Made by a program: the position numbers and the translations under genes. A stretch of 64,000 bases of DNA from Chondrinema litorale (GTDB lineage: Bacteria > Bacteroidota > Bacteroidia > Cytophagales > Flammeovirgaceae): NCBI RefSeq assembly GCF_026250525.1, contig NZ_CP111043.1:3485001-3549000 (forward strand), read 5' to 3'. Below, piece after piece: positions 36,701 through 45,103 of the stretch. Under the pieces are notes generated by a model. That model searched no databases and was not told the origin of the DNA. It worked only from the letters and a program-made list of their open reading frames with translations. How positions within the stretch are numbered: position 1 is the first letter of the stretch; every line of letters begins with the position of its first letter.

Positions 36701-36716
36701 TATACTGGTCGGTATA
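36701..36716 (-). promoter_or_regulatory. TetR-type operator before the hydrolase gene
   Basis: The minus strand reads TATACCGACCAGTATA, a 16-bp near-perfect dyad that differs by one base from the site ahead of the TetR gene (37339-37354). Confidence 0.7.
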
Positions 36717-36734
36717 ATATTGTTTAAAAATTTT

Positions 36735-37328
36735 TTACTTCTTTAATTCATCCATTACAATCTTTCTGTATCTCTTCATAATTGTATGGATCGGTTCAAT
36801 GCTTTTATAAACTTTAGAGAGCATTACAGCACCTTCTATCATCCCAATAAAAAGAATAGCATAATCGTCTGCTTTTACATCTTCTTTAATTTGCCCATAT
36901 TTTTTACCTTTTTCGATAATGCTAATCATGGAATGTTTCCAATTGTCTAGTGCTGCTACTACTTTTTCGTTGAGTTTTGGATGTGTGTCGTCTGCTTCTA
37001 TAGCAGTGTTGAGTATGGCGCAACCGGCAGGCAAGCGGTGGTTTTTAATGCCCTCGTAATAGTATTCTTCAAATACCAATAGTTTGTCAATAGCATTATC
37101 TCTTGCTTTAATTTCTTTTCTTAGCGCCGAGTTAATTATTTCTACATTGTATTCGAAAGCAGCTAGTTCTATTTCTTCTTTGTTGTTAAAGTTTCCATAA
37201 AAGCTGCCTTTGGTAATATGTATCGATTTGGTAATTTCTGGGATAGAAGTGGCAGCATAACCCTTTAGGTTAAAAAGTGATGCAGCTTGCTCTATAATGG
37301 CCTGTTTTGTTTGTTCGGCTTTTCCCAT
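36735..37328 (-). CDS. TetR family transcriptional repressor
   Basis: This 197-residue protein has the TetR N-terminal helix-turn-helix (about 8-50): A-A-S-L-F-N-L-K-G-Y-A-A-T-S-I-P-E-I, then I-T-K-G-S-F-Y-G-N-F. An all-helical ligand domain follows (G-C-A-I-L-N-T-A-I-E near 102-111). That C-terminal pattern is shared with regulators of the AcrR/YxaF type. Matching operators occur 11 bases before its own ATG and ahead of the following hydrolase gene, so it should repress both itself and the hydrolase. The ligand is unknown. Confidence 0.93.
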   Translation of the reverse strand: MGKAEQTKQAIIEQAASLFNLKGYAATSIPEITKSIHITKGSFYGNFNNKEEIELAAFEYNVEIINSALRKEIKARDNAIDKLLVFEEYYYEGIKNHRLPAGCAILNTAIEADDTHPKLNEKVVAALDNWKHSMISIIEKGKKYGQIKEDVKADDYAILFIGMIEGAVMLSKVYKSIEPIHTIMKRYRKIVMDELKK

Positions 37329-37338
37329 AAAACAAAAA

Positions 37339-37354
37339 TATACCGACTAGTATA
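37339..37354 (-). promoter_or_regulatory. TetR-type operator before the tetR gene
   Basis: TATACCGACTAGTATA, 11 bases upstream of the tetR ATG. It is a 15/16 match to the site at 36701-36716 and points to autoregulation. The divergent GNAT gene begins 84 bases away and might share control. Confidence 0.7.
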
Positions 37355-37438
37355 AAAAAGCAATTATTTTTTGAGAAGTTTTTTGAATTTATCATAAATT
37401 TTAGGTGTAATACAATTAGAGGCTAGTCTAAAATCGAT

Positions 37439-37894
37439 ATGATTATTAAAAAAGCTCAGGCAAATGATGCCGACAAGCTAAGCGAAATAGCATTTCAATC
37501 TAAAGCATATTGGGGGTACAGCGAGCAATTTATAGAAAGCTGTAGAGCTGAGTTAACTACCACGTCGCAAGAGCTTTTGGGAGCTATCTCTTATGTGGCT
37601 TTAAGAGAGGATACAATAGTTGGATTTTATCTCTTAAAGCATCTAAATGAAAATAGTATTGAATTGGAACAGATGTTTGTTTTGCCTAAATTTATAAATC
37701 TTGGAATAGGCAAAGCTTTATTTAAACATGCTGTAGCAACAGCACAAAAGAACGGTTACAACGAAATGCAAATACAGGCCGATCCCTATGCACAACAGTT
37801 TTATGAAAAAATGGGAGCTACTATAAAAGGCTTTACTCCATCACAAAGCATTAAAAATAGAATGTTACCACAAATGAGCTTTCTGCTTAAATAG
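37439..37894 (+). CDS. GNAT family N-acetyltransferase
   Basis: This 151-residue GNAT protein begins M-I-I-K-K-A-Q-A-N-D-A-D-K-L and has the acetyl-CoA motif A as L-E-Q-M-F-V-L-P-K-F-I-N-L-G-I-G-K-A-L (Q/RxxGxG/A variant N-L-G-I-G-K). It ends with A-Q-Q-F-Y-E-K-M-G-A, the usual motif B. It is a single-domain cytoplasmic enzyme with unknown acceptor. It is divergent from the tetR gene. Confidence 0.9.
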   Translation: MIIKKAQANDADKLSEIAFQSKAYWGYSEQFIESCRAELTTTSQELLGAISYVALREDTIVGFYLLKHLNENSIELEQMFVLPKFINLGIGKALFKHAVATAQKNGYNEMQIQADPYAQQFYEKMGATIKGFTPSQSIKNRMLPQMSFLLK

Positions 37895-37947
37895 GTAGGT
37901 AAAAAAGGTTTATGTTATTGAGATTCATTTTAAATTTTAAAAATAAT

Positions 37948-37957
37948 TGTTGCAACA
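37948..37957 (+). promoter_or_regulatory. Palindrome upstream of the metal efflux operon
   Basis: TGTTGCAACA is a perfect 10-bp palindrome 36 bases before the first gene of the efflux operon. It could be bound by a metal-responsive regulator, but no such regulator is encoded nearby and the site is short. Confidence 0.35.
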
Positions 37958-37993
37958 TTTAAATTTTTGAAAAATTTTTACTGACTTTGCAAT

Positions 37994-38413
37994 ATGATGC
38001 GTAAATGGATATCTTATAGCTTTATCATTCTGGCTACAGTCATCCTGATTGGGCATTCTCTCGTACCCCATATTCACAGGAGTTTCGATGAGTTAACCGT
38101 AATTTCCAAAACACGGAAGATAGAATCTTCTGTTGGATTTTTAGGTCGCTTTTTCGCACTCGATACTGGTGAAAGGCACCTAGAGAATTACCAGCAAATC
38201 ATCCCTGTTGATGTTCAAATAGCATCTGAGGATGATGCTGAAGCAAGTAATGTTCATTTTTCAATAGTTGAAAATTACCTTGCTGTTGCTGAGTTTATTC
38301 TTATTGGTTCAGAACACACCCAGTCAGATCCCCATTGGTATGAACTCTCAAACGTAATTCATACCTCAATTCTCATTTCCGATAGTCCGCTACGCGCTCC
38401 CCCGTACTGCTAA
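37994..38413 (+). CDS. Small membrane-anchored protein heading a metal efflux operon
   Basis: This 139-residue protein has one N-terminal hydrophobic helix (about 7-26) followed by the potential metal-ligand cluster G-H-S-L-V-P-H-I-H-R (20-29) and ends R-A-P-P-Y-C. Small proteins of this kind with His-rich segments often precede CusA/CzcA genes in Bacteroidota. It probably sits in the inner membrane with its soluble part in the periplasm and may bind or sense the exported metal, which is inference. There is a double ATG (37994 and 37997). The RND pump gene follows after 131 bases. Confidence 0.75.
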   Translation: MMRKWISYSFIILATVILIGHSLVPHIHRSFDELTVISKTRKIESSVGFLGRFFALDTGERHLENYQQIIPVDVQIASEDDAEASNVHFSIVENYLAVAEFILIGSEHTQSDPHWYELSNVIHTSILISDSPLRAPPYC

Positions 38414-38544
38414 CAGATTTTTCCCCATCCAGCATTTATCAAGATTAGGCAGGTAATCTACAGATTATCACACATCTGCTTGTATCTGGTATTTGCTACA
38501 CATTAAAGTTTACTACAACCAACATATTTAAATCTGTTTCAATA

Positions 38545-41500
38545 ATGATTGATAAAATCATTAAGTTTTCAGTGCATAACAAACTGATCATCTTAATATT
38601 CACGCTGTTTATTGCTATTGCTGGCTTATACAGTTTATCTCAACTAACCATAGATGCTGTACCAGATATTACAACCAATCAGGTACAAGTTGTAACCGTT
38701 TCTCCGTCTCTAGCTCCTCAAGAAATTGAGCAGTTTATTACCTATCCGGTAGAGATTACCATGTCTAACCTGCAAAAGGTAGAGGAGATTCGATCGATTT
38801 CCCGCTATGGATTATCAGTAGTAACCATTGTTTTTGAAGAAGGCTACGATATTATGCGAGCCCGACAATTGGTTAGTGAGCAACTGCAGGTAGTTTCTGG
38901 CGAAATACCAGCAGAACTTGGGCAACCCGAATTGATGCCTATAACCACAGGTTTGGGCGAGATTTACCAATATACGGTAGATGTTGAACCCGGCTATGAA
39001 GACCAATACGATGCTAGAGAGTTGCGTAGCATTCAAGACTGGATTGTAAAAAGACAGTTAGCAGGTGTGCAAGGTATTGTTGAAATAAGCAGCTTTGGTG
39101 GCTTTGTAAAACAATACGAAGTAGCTATAGACCCTGATAAGCTTAGAGCTAGTGATGTAACTATTAATGAAATTGCAGATGCCCTAAGCATGAATAATGC
39201 AAACTCTGGTGGTAGCTATATTCAGAAAGGGCCTTATGCTTTTTATATCCGTTCCGAAGGTTTAGTAACTACGCTCGAAGACATAGAGAAAATAGTAGTT
39301 AAAAATAATGGCAACGTGCCATTGCTAGTGAGAGATGTTGCTAAAGTTCAGTTTGGCGAAACCCCTCGCTTTGGTGCAATGACTAAAGATGGAAAAGGTG
39401 AAGTAGTAGGAGGAATTACCTTAATGCTAAAAGGTGGTAATGCAACCGAAGTAATTAAAAATGTAAAAGATAGATTAACGCAAGTAGAAAAATCTTTACC
39501 AGAAGGTATAGCTATTAATCCTTATCTAGACAGAGCAACCTTTGTTGATAGAGTAATTAAAACAGTGAGAAACAACTTAGTAGAAGGTGGTTTAATCGTG
39601 ATTTTTGTTTTGGTTATTTTATTGGGAAATGTTAGAGCTGGTTTAGTTGTCGCTTCTGTAATTCCTTTGGCGATGTTATTCGCACTTACTTTGATGCATA
39701 TGTTTGGAGTATCTGCAAACCTGATGAGTTTAGGTGCTATCGATTTTGGTTTAATTGTAGATGGTGCTGTGGTTATTGTAGAAAGCATTGTGCATCACAT
39801 TCACACACATAGCAACTTACAAAAAACTTTTACAAAAAAAGAGTTTGATCACACAGTAGAACATTCGGCTTCTTCCATAATGCACTCAGCCACCTTTGGT
39901 ATGCTGATTATCCTAATCGTATACGTGCCGATTATGACACTTTCTGGTACTGAAGGTAAAATGTTTAAGCCAATGGCTTATACCGTAAGTTTTGCCATTA
40001 TCGGAGCTTTAATTCTCTCGCTAACTTATGTGCCCATGATGAGTGCTCTGATTTTAAAGAGGAAAACATCGCATAAGAAGAGTTTTGCAGATAAGTTGAA
40101 TGAGTTTATTCTTAAGTTTTATAATCCATTTTTAGAGTCTGCACTAAAATATAGAAAAGTAGTAATTACCAGTGCTTTGGCATTACTTGTAATTGCAGTG
40201 GTAATCTTTATGCGAATGGGTGCGGTATTTATCCCAACATTAGAAGAAGGTGATTTAGCTCTGCAAATGACCATTCCACCAGGCAGTTCGCTTAACGAAA
40301 GTATCAATTCTTCTACAAAAGTAGAAAGCGTGCTTTTAGCAAATTTTCCAGAAGTAAAACATGTGGTTTCTAAGATTGGTACTGCCGAAGTTCCTACAGA
40401 CCCCATGGCACTCGAAGCAGCCGATGTGATGGTGATTCTCAAAGAAAAATCTGAATGGACTTCTGCATCAGATAGAGAAGAACTGGCTGAGAAAATGAAA
40501 GAAAAGCTAGGAGTAGTAAAAGGTGCTGTTTTCGAATTTACTCAGCCGATTCAACTTAGGTTTAATGAGTTGGTAACTGGTGTAAAGTCAGATGTAGCTA
40601 TTAAGATTTATGGCGAAGATCTGGATGTGCTCTTTAGCAAAGCAAATGAAGTAGCTGCTTTAGTAGAAAATGTGCAAGGTGCAGCCGACATTAAAGTAGA
40701 GCAGGTAGATGGTTTGCCACAAATTATGCTTCGCTACGACAGAGAGAAAATGGCAAGGTATGGATTAAATGTAGATGAAGTAAACCGTACGGTTAAAGCT
40801 GCCATGGCTGGTGAAAATACCGGAATTGTTTTCGAAGGAGAAAGACGGTTTGATATGACTGTTCGCTTGGAAGAAGATTTTAGAAATGATGAAAACATTT
40901 ACGATTACTTGTATTTAAGGACTGCTTCTGGCCAGCAAATTCCTATTAGCGAAATTACTGAAATAGAAAAAGAAACTGGACCGATGCAAATATCTCGCGA
41001 AAATACACAGCGATACATTGCAATTGGTGTAAACGTGCGTAACCGAGATATTCAAAGCTTGGTAGAAGAGATGCAAACTATAATAGATCAAAAACTAGAT
41101 TTAGATCCGGGTTACTTTGTAGTTTTTGGAGGTCAGTTTGAAAACTTGAGAGATGCTACACAACGCTTGCAAATTGCCGTTCCACTAGGCTTATTACTTA
41201 TTTTTGTCTTGCTATTCTTTGCTTTTAGTTCTTTTAAGCAGGCGATTATGATATTTAGTGCAGTGCCATTTTCGGCAATTGGTGGTGTGTTAGGTTTATG
41301 GGTAAGAGGTATGCCTTTTAGTATTTCTGCTGGTGTTGGCTTTATTGCGCTCTTTGGTGTGGCTGTGTTAAATGGTATTGTGCTAATCGGTTACTTTAAT
41401 CAACTCAAAGAAAGAGGTATAGACGATTTAAAAGAAAGAATTTTATTAGGTGCAAGCACACGTCTGAGACCAGTAATTATGACTGCTACTGTGGCATCTA

Positions 41501-42882
41501 TGGGATTTTTACCAATGGCACTTTCTACTACAGCAGGAGCAGAAGTTCAGCAACCATTAGCAACCGTTGTAATTTTCGGATTGTTTTCGGCCACTATGCT
41601 TACTCTAATTGTATTACCAGTAATTTACTATTTGGTAGAAAGAGGTATTAAAAAGCCAAACAAAGTGACTATGGCTTCTGTACTTTTATTGTTTTGCTTT
41701 TTTCAAGGTTTGGATGTGAATGCACAAGTTGTATCTACAAAACCACAAATTAGTATAGAAGAAGCATTGCAAATGGCTGTTTCTAATAACCCTGTTTATC
41801 AGAATGCAGCTTTACAAATAGAATCTGCCGAAGCTGGTAAAAAAGGCATTATCGATTTTGGAAATACTTCTGCCAATTACCAGAAGGGACAGATAAACTC
41901 AGAGTACAATGCAGACTATAACCTTTCTATAAATCAGAGTTTTGGTTCTCCATTTGGGTTTGTAGCAAAAAGTAAAATGATAAAGAGTGAGATTAATTTG
42001 AGAAAGTCGGAGCAAGTCTTGGCTCAAACACAATTAGAGCGTTCTGTAAGTCTTACCTTTTACCAATACAATTGGCTTTATTACAAAGCTTCCTTATTAG
42101 AAGATTATCTTAAAACCTACGAAGAAATGGTGCGCATTGCAGATGTGCGCCTCGAAACCGGTGATGATAATATGCTTTCTTCTTTGGTAATTTCATCTAG
42201 AAAAGAAGAGATAAACAGTCAGTTAGAAGCACTTAAAGCAGATTTGTTTATTGCACTAAAACAGTTTAATACGGCCATTTTCTCTGAAGAAGAATATGCT
42301 CCTCAAACATCAGAATCGCTAGATAAATTACAGTTTAATGCGAGTGATAGTTTACAGGTAGCAGGCCTTTTAAATCCTTTGTATCAGGTATATCAGCAGC
42401 AATTTGAATTGTCTAGAAAAAAGCTGGCCGTAGCTAAAACTGCTTATAGTCCCGAACTAAGTGCAGGTATTTTTAGCCAGCAAATAGATGGCAACGGAGG
42501 TTTAAATGGTTGGCAAGTGGGTGTAAGTATTCCTTTGTGGTTTTTGCCTAAAGAATCTACTGTGCAAAAAGCTAAAATTGAAAGCCAGATTGCTAGCAAC
42601 CAGCTTCAGTATCAAAGATTTAGATTGAAAGCAGAAGTAGAAGCTTTAAAACAAGAAGCATCAAAATACAATTCGAGAATTACCTATTTCGAAGAGACTG
42701 CACTCCCAAGAGCCGAGTTAATCACCGAAAAGTCTGATTTACTTTACAGACAAGGTGAAATCGCTTATTACGAACATATAATGAATTTGGGAGAAGCTAA
42801 TCGCATTAAGATGGATTATGCAGATGTATTGTACGAATACAACAGGGTAATGATCGAAATGAAATATTTTCTTGCTGACTAA
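38545..42882 (+). CDS. Heavy-metal RND efflux pump fused to a TolC-like outer-membrane factor
   Basis: Residues 1-1040 are a CusA/CzcA-type RND pump: TM1 at 13-31, periplasmic porter domains, and the TM4 proton-relay motif D-F-G-L-I-V-D-G-A-V-V. Residues 1043-1061 (MASVLLLFCFFQGLDVNAQ) look like a complete signal peptide. From there to 1445 runs a TolC-type outer-membrane factor with the helical repeats of that family. The RND part would export a divalent or monovalent metal using protons. Cus-type methionine ligands are not obvious, so Zn/Co/Cd is as likely as Cu. The signal peptide would carry the TolC part across the membrane and could release it. The CusB-like adaptor gene follows. Confidence 0.93.
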   Translation: MIDKIIKFSVHNKLIILIFTLFIAIAGLYSLSQLTIDAVPDITTNQVQVVTVSPSLAPQEIEQFITYPVEITMSNLQKVEEIRSISRYGLSVVTIVFEEGYDIMRARQLVSEQLQVVSGEIPAELGQPELMPITTGLGEIYQYTVDVEPGYEDQYDARELRSIQDWIVKRQLAGVQGIVEISSFGGFVKQYEVAIDPDKLRASDVTINEIADALSMNNANSGGSYIQKGPYAFYIRSEGLVTTLEDIEKIVVKNNGNVPLLVRDVAKVQFGETPRFGAMTKDGKGEVVGGITLMLKGGNATEVIKNVKDRLTQVEKSLPEGIAINPYLDRATFVDRVIKTVRNNLVEGGLIVIFVLVILLGNVRAGLVVASVIPLAMLFALTLMHMFGVSANLMSLGAIDFGLIVDGAVVIVESIVHHIHTHSNLQKTFTKKEFDHTVEHSASSIMHSATFGMLIILIVYVPIMTLSGTEGKMFKPMAYTVSFAIIGALILSLTYVPMMSALILKRKTSHKKSFADKLNEFILKFYNPFLESALKYRKVVITSALALLVIAVVIFMRMGAVFIPTLEEGDLALQMTIPPGSSLNESINSSTKVESVLLANFPEVKHVVSKIGTAEVPTDPMALEAADVMVILKEKSEWTSASDREELAEKMKEKLGVVKGAVFEFTQPIQLRFNELVTGVKSDVAIKIYGEDLDVLFSKANEVAALVENVQGAADIKVEQVDGLPQIMLRYDREKMARYGLNVDEVNRTVKAAMAGENTGIVFEGERRFDMTVRLEEDFRNDENIYDYLYLRTASGQQIPISEITEIEKETGPMQISRENTQRYIAIGVNVRNRDIQSLVEEMQTIIDQKLDLDPGYFVVFGGQFENLRDATQRLQIAVPLGLLLIFVLLFFAFSSFKQAIMIFSAVPFSAIGGVLGLWVRGMPFSISAGVGFIALFGVAVLNGIVLIGYFNQLKERGIDDLKERILLGASTRLRPVIMTATVASMGFLPMALSTTAGAEVQQPLATVVIFGLFSATMLTLIVLPVIYYLVERGIKKPNKVTMASVLLLFCFFQGLDVNAQVVSTKPQISIEEALQMAVSNNPVYQNAALQIESAEAGKKGIIDFGNTSANYQKGQINSEYNADYNLSINQSFGSPFGFVAKSKMIKSEINLRKSEQVLAQTQLERSVSLTFYQYNWLYYKASLLEDYLKTYEEMVRIADVRLETGDDNMLSSLVISSRKEEINSQLEALKADLFIALKQFNTAIFSEEEYAPQTSESLDKLQFNASDSLQVAGLLNPLYQVYQQQFELSRKKLAVAKTAYSPELSAGIFSQQIDGNGGLNGWQVGVSIPLWFLPKESTVQKAKIESQIASNQLQYQRFRLKAEVEALKQEASKYNSRITYFEETALPRAELITEKSDLLYRQGEIAYYEHIMNLGEANRIKMDYADVLYEYNRVMIEMKYFLAD

Positions 42883-42930
42883 ATCATAAAAAAATTAAAG
42901 AAATCATCACTTTTCAAATATCAGAATACA

Positions 42931-44082
42931 ATGAAATTGATTCAATTATTTTTAATCGCTGCTGCCGTTTTCGTTTTTTCTTCTTGCGAAAATGATAAGG
43001 CAGCCAATACAGAGTCGACTGAAGCTGCTACACAAGAGCAAAATGCAGAAAGCAACTCAAGTAGCAATGTGGTTAGCTTAAATGCAGACCAAGTGAAGAT
43101 GGCAGGAATTAAAAGTGGAAAAATCGAAAAGAAAACAATTTCTGCAAAGGTAAAATGTAGCGGAATGATCGATGTTCCACCAGAAGGTATCGCCAGCATA
43201 CATCCAGTAATGGAAGGTTTTGTAAAAGCAGTAAAAGTATTAGAAGGAGAAAAAGTAAGTAGAGGGCAAGTACTTGGTATATTAGAAGACCCTGCTTACA
43301 TCACGCTTCAAGAAGAGTACTTGAAAGTAAACAGTAAATTAAAGTTTGCAGAAAAAGAATATGAGCGCCAGCAAAAACTAAGTGATGAAAATGCTACTGC
43401 GCTAAAAACTTTTCAGCAAGTAGAGTCAGATTTTGCGGTATTAAAATCAGAAGCTGCTGGATTAAAAGCTAGATTAAACATGCTTGGTTTAGATACCGAA
43501 CAGATTAAAGCTGGCAAAATTCAGGAAGTAATCTATATTAAATCACCATTTAACGGAACTGTAGCAGGAGTTGAGCTAAATATTGGCCAGCATGTAGATG
43601 CACAAACAGAAGCTTTTAAGGTGGTAAACAAAGACCATATCCACGGAGAATTAAATGTGTTTACACGCGACATTCTTAAAATTAAAAAAGGGCAAAAAGT
43701 AAGGTTTACTGTGAATGGTTCTGACAAGCACTTCGAGGGAGAAGTATTTTTAATCGGCGAAACAGTTAACGAAGAAAACAACACTGTAAATGTGCATATC
43801 GATCCGATAGGAGATGTTTCTTTGTTAAAATTAGGAATGTTTATAAGTGCTGAAATTATGGTTTCTGATGCAGAACAAGACGCAGTGCCAGAACTTTCTG
43901 TAGTAAAAGACGAAGAAAATTCATTCATTTTTATTGATAGAGGTAATTATACCTACGAAAAATATCCTGTGAAAGCGGGAACTGTAATGGATGGATATTG
44001 TGCTGTAGATGGTATAGAAAATTTATCAGAAGGGGTTAATGTTGTAACACAAGGAGCCAATTATATCTGGGCATCATTGTAA
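42931..44082 (+). CDS. RND efflux periplasmic adaptor (CusB/CzcB-like lipoprotein)
   Basis: This 383-residue protein has a lipoprotein signal ending F-S-S-C (C19) and a low-complexity Glu/Asn/Ser linker to about residue 46. Then come the barrel-sandwich halves (P-V-M-E-G-F-V-K-A-V-K-V-L-E-G-E-K-V and I-K-S-P-F-N-G-T-V-A-G-V), an alpha-hairpin (about 120-180), and beta-barrel and membrane-proximal domains. It links the inner-membrane pump to the outer-membrane channel. It lies 48 bases after the pump-TolC gene, in one operon. Confidence 0.94.
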   Translation: MKLIQLFLIAAAVFVFSSCENDKAANTESTEAATQEQNAESNSSSNVVSLNADQVKMAGIKSGKIEKKTISAKVKCSGMIDVPPEGIASIHPVMEGFVKAVKVLEGEKVSRGQVLGILEDPAYITLQEEYLKVNSKLKFAEKEYERQQKLSDENATALKTFQQVESDFAVLKSEAAGLKARLNMLGLDTEQIKAGKIQEVIYIKSPFNGTVAGVELNIGQHVDAQTEAFKVVNKDHIHGELNVFTRDILKIKKGQKVRFTVNGSDKHFEGEVFLIGETVNEENNTVNVHIDPIGDVSLLKLGMFISAEIMVSDAEQDAVPELSVVKDEENSFIFIDRGNYTYEKYPVKAGTVMDGYCAVDGIENLSEGVNVVTQGANYIWASL

Positions 44083-44136
44083 TCAGCTTTTCTATTTCTC
44101 AAAATCATTGTATTATTGAGTGATTTGAATTTAAAA

Positions 44137-44562
44137 ATGAAAAGCATGATAAAACTTAAAGAGCTTAGAATAGGCTTATTTCTAGCTGTAATAATATCTA
44201 TACTCAGTGCATGTGGAAAAACGGAAGTACCTCAGGGGACAACCTATGAGGTACTTGAGCCAGATGCTTTCTCCAAAAAAATGGAAGAAACGGCAGATTA
44301 CCAACTGGTAGATGCACGAACTCCAGGAGAAGTGGCTTCTGGAAAACTATCGGGTGCAGTGGCGTATGATTACAAAGCTGATGAGATAGATAAAGCTGCA
44401 AATGAACTTGATAAAAACAAACCAGTGTTTATCTATTGTGGCAGTGGTATTAGAAGTGAGAAGTCTGCTGAAATTTTGATGAAGGCAGGTTTCACTGAAA
44501 TTTACGACATGAAAGGCGGAATGAAAGCCTGGAAAGCTGCTGGTAAAGAAGTTGAAAAATAA
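44137..44562 (+). CDS. Rhodanese-domain lipoprotein
   Basis: From ATG 44137 this is a 141-residue protein with a lipoprotein signal ending L-S-A-C-G and a single rhodanese domain (about 35-140). The active-site loop is Y-C-G-S-G-I-R-S, with the Cys as sulfur carrier. The upstream TTG at 44116 and the ATG at 44146 are alternative starts. As a periplasmic sulfurtransferase at the end of a metal-efflux operon (54 bases after the adaptor), it might handle thiol or sulfide chemistry linked to metal stress; this is inference from position only. Confidence 0.88.
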   Translation: MKSMIKLKELRIGLFLAVIISILSACGKTEVPQGTTYEVLEPDAFSKKMEETADYQLVDARTPGEVASGKLSGAVAYDYKADEIDKAANELDKNKPVFIYCGSGIRSEKSAEILMKAGFTEIYDMKGGMKAWKAAGKEVEK

Positions 44563-44564
44563 TG

Positions 44565-44572
44565 TAATTTTG
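44565..44572 (+). promoter_or_regulatory. Candidate -7 box for the S4-domain gene
   Basis: TAATTTTG fits TAnnTTTG and lies right after the rhodanese stop codon, 62 bases before the next ATG. It suggests the S4-domain gene has its own promoter, separate from the metal operon. Confidence 0.4.
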
Positions 44573-44634
44573 CAGATATAGAACTTTATATAGGTTCAAC
44601 TCTTTCTAAAATTAGATTAAAAAATTCTTGATTT

Positions 44635-45042
44635 ATGCGGATAGATAAATTTTTGTGGTCGGTAAGAATTTTTAAAACCAGAAACGTTGCTGCAGAAGCT
44701 TGTAAGTCTGGCAGGGTTACTATGAGCGGACAGTTTGTGAAATCTTCCAGAGCAGTGAAAGAAGGCGATGTGATCGAGGTAAAAAAGACTCCGATTTGGC
44801 GTAAATTCAAAGTAAAAAAACTACTTAAGAGTAGAGTAGGAGCCAAATTGGTAGATGAGTATGTACAAGATCTCACACCGGCAGAAGAACTGGAAAAACT
44901 GGAAATAATTCGCAAGTCGGGTATCCTTTCGAGGCCACGTGGTTTGGGTAGACCAACCAAAAAGGAAAGAAGGGATATAGACAAGCTATTGAATGAAGAC
45001 GATGGCTGGCCACTCGATTTCGATGATGATGGCGATGAATAA
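44635..45042 (+). CDS. hslR: S4-domain RNA-binding protein (Hsp15-like)
   Basis: This 135-residue protein starts directly with the S4 fold: M-R-I-D-K-F-L-W-S-V-R-I-F-K-T-R, then A-C-K-S-G-R-V-T-M-S-G-Q. A basic central part (K-V-K-K-L-L-K-S-R) and a C-terminal R-P-R-G-L-G-R-P-T-K-K-E-R-R-D segment with an acidic end follow. This matches Hsp15, which rescues 50S subunits carrying stalled nascent chains. It is the final gene before a strong terminator. Confidence 0.88.
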   Translation: MRIDKFLWSVRIFKTRNVAAEACKSGRVTMSGQFVKSSRAVKEGDVIEVKKTPIWRKFKVKKLLKSRVGAKLVDEYVQDLTPAEELEKLEIIRKSGILSRPRGLGRPTKKERRDIDKLLNEDDGWPLDFDDDGDE

Positions 45043-45061
45043 AATTCCAACTTTATAAGAC

Positions 45062-45097
45062 AAAGGGAACAGAATTTAAACTCTGTTCCCTTTTTTT
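45062..45097 (+). terminator. Rho-independent terminator
   Basis: AAAGGGAACAGA (45062-45073) pairs with TCTGTTCCCTTT (45082-45093), and the T-run extends to 45097. It is 19 bases after the S4-domain gene. Confidence 0.9.
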
Positions 45098-45103
45098 GTG
45101 ACT

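Noticed and set aside
44586..45050. 154-codon minus-strand frame over the S4-domain gene
   Set aside because: Ser-rich shadow of the Hsp15-like gene, whose S4 motif is unmistakable.
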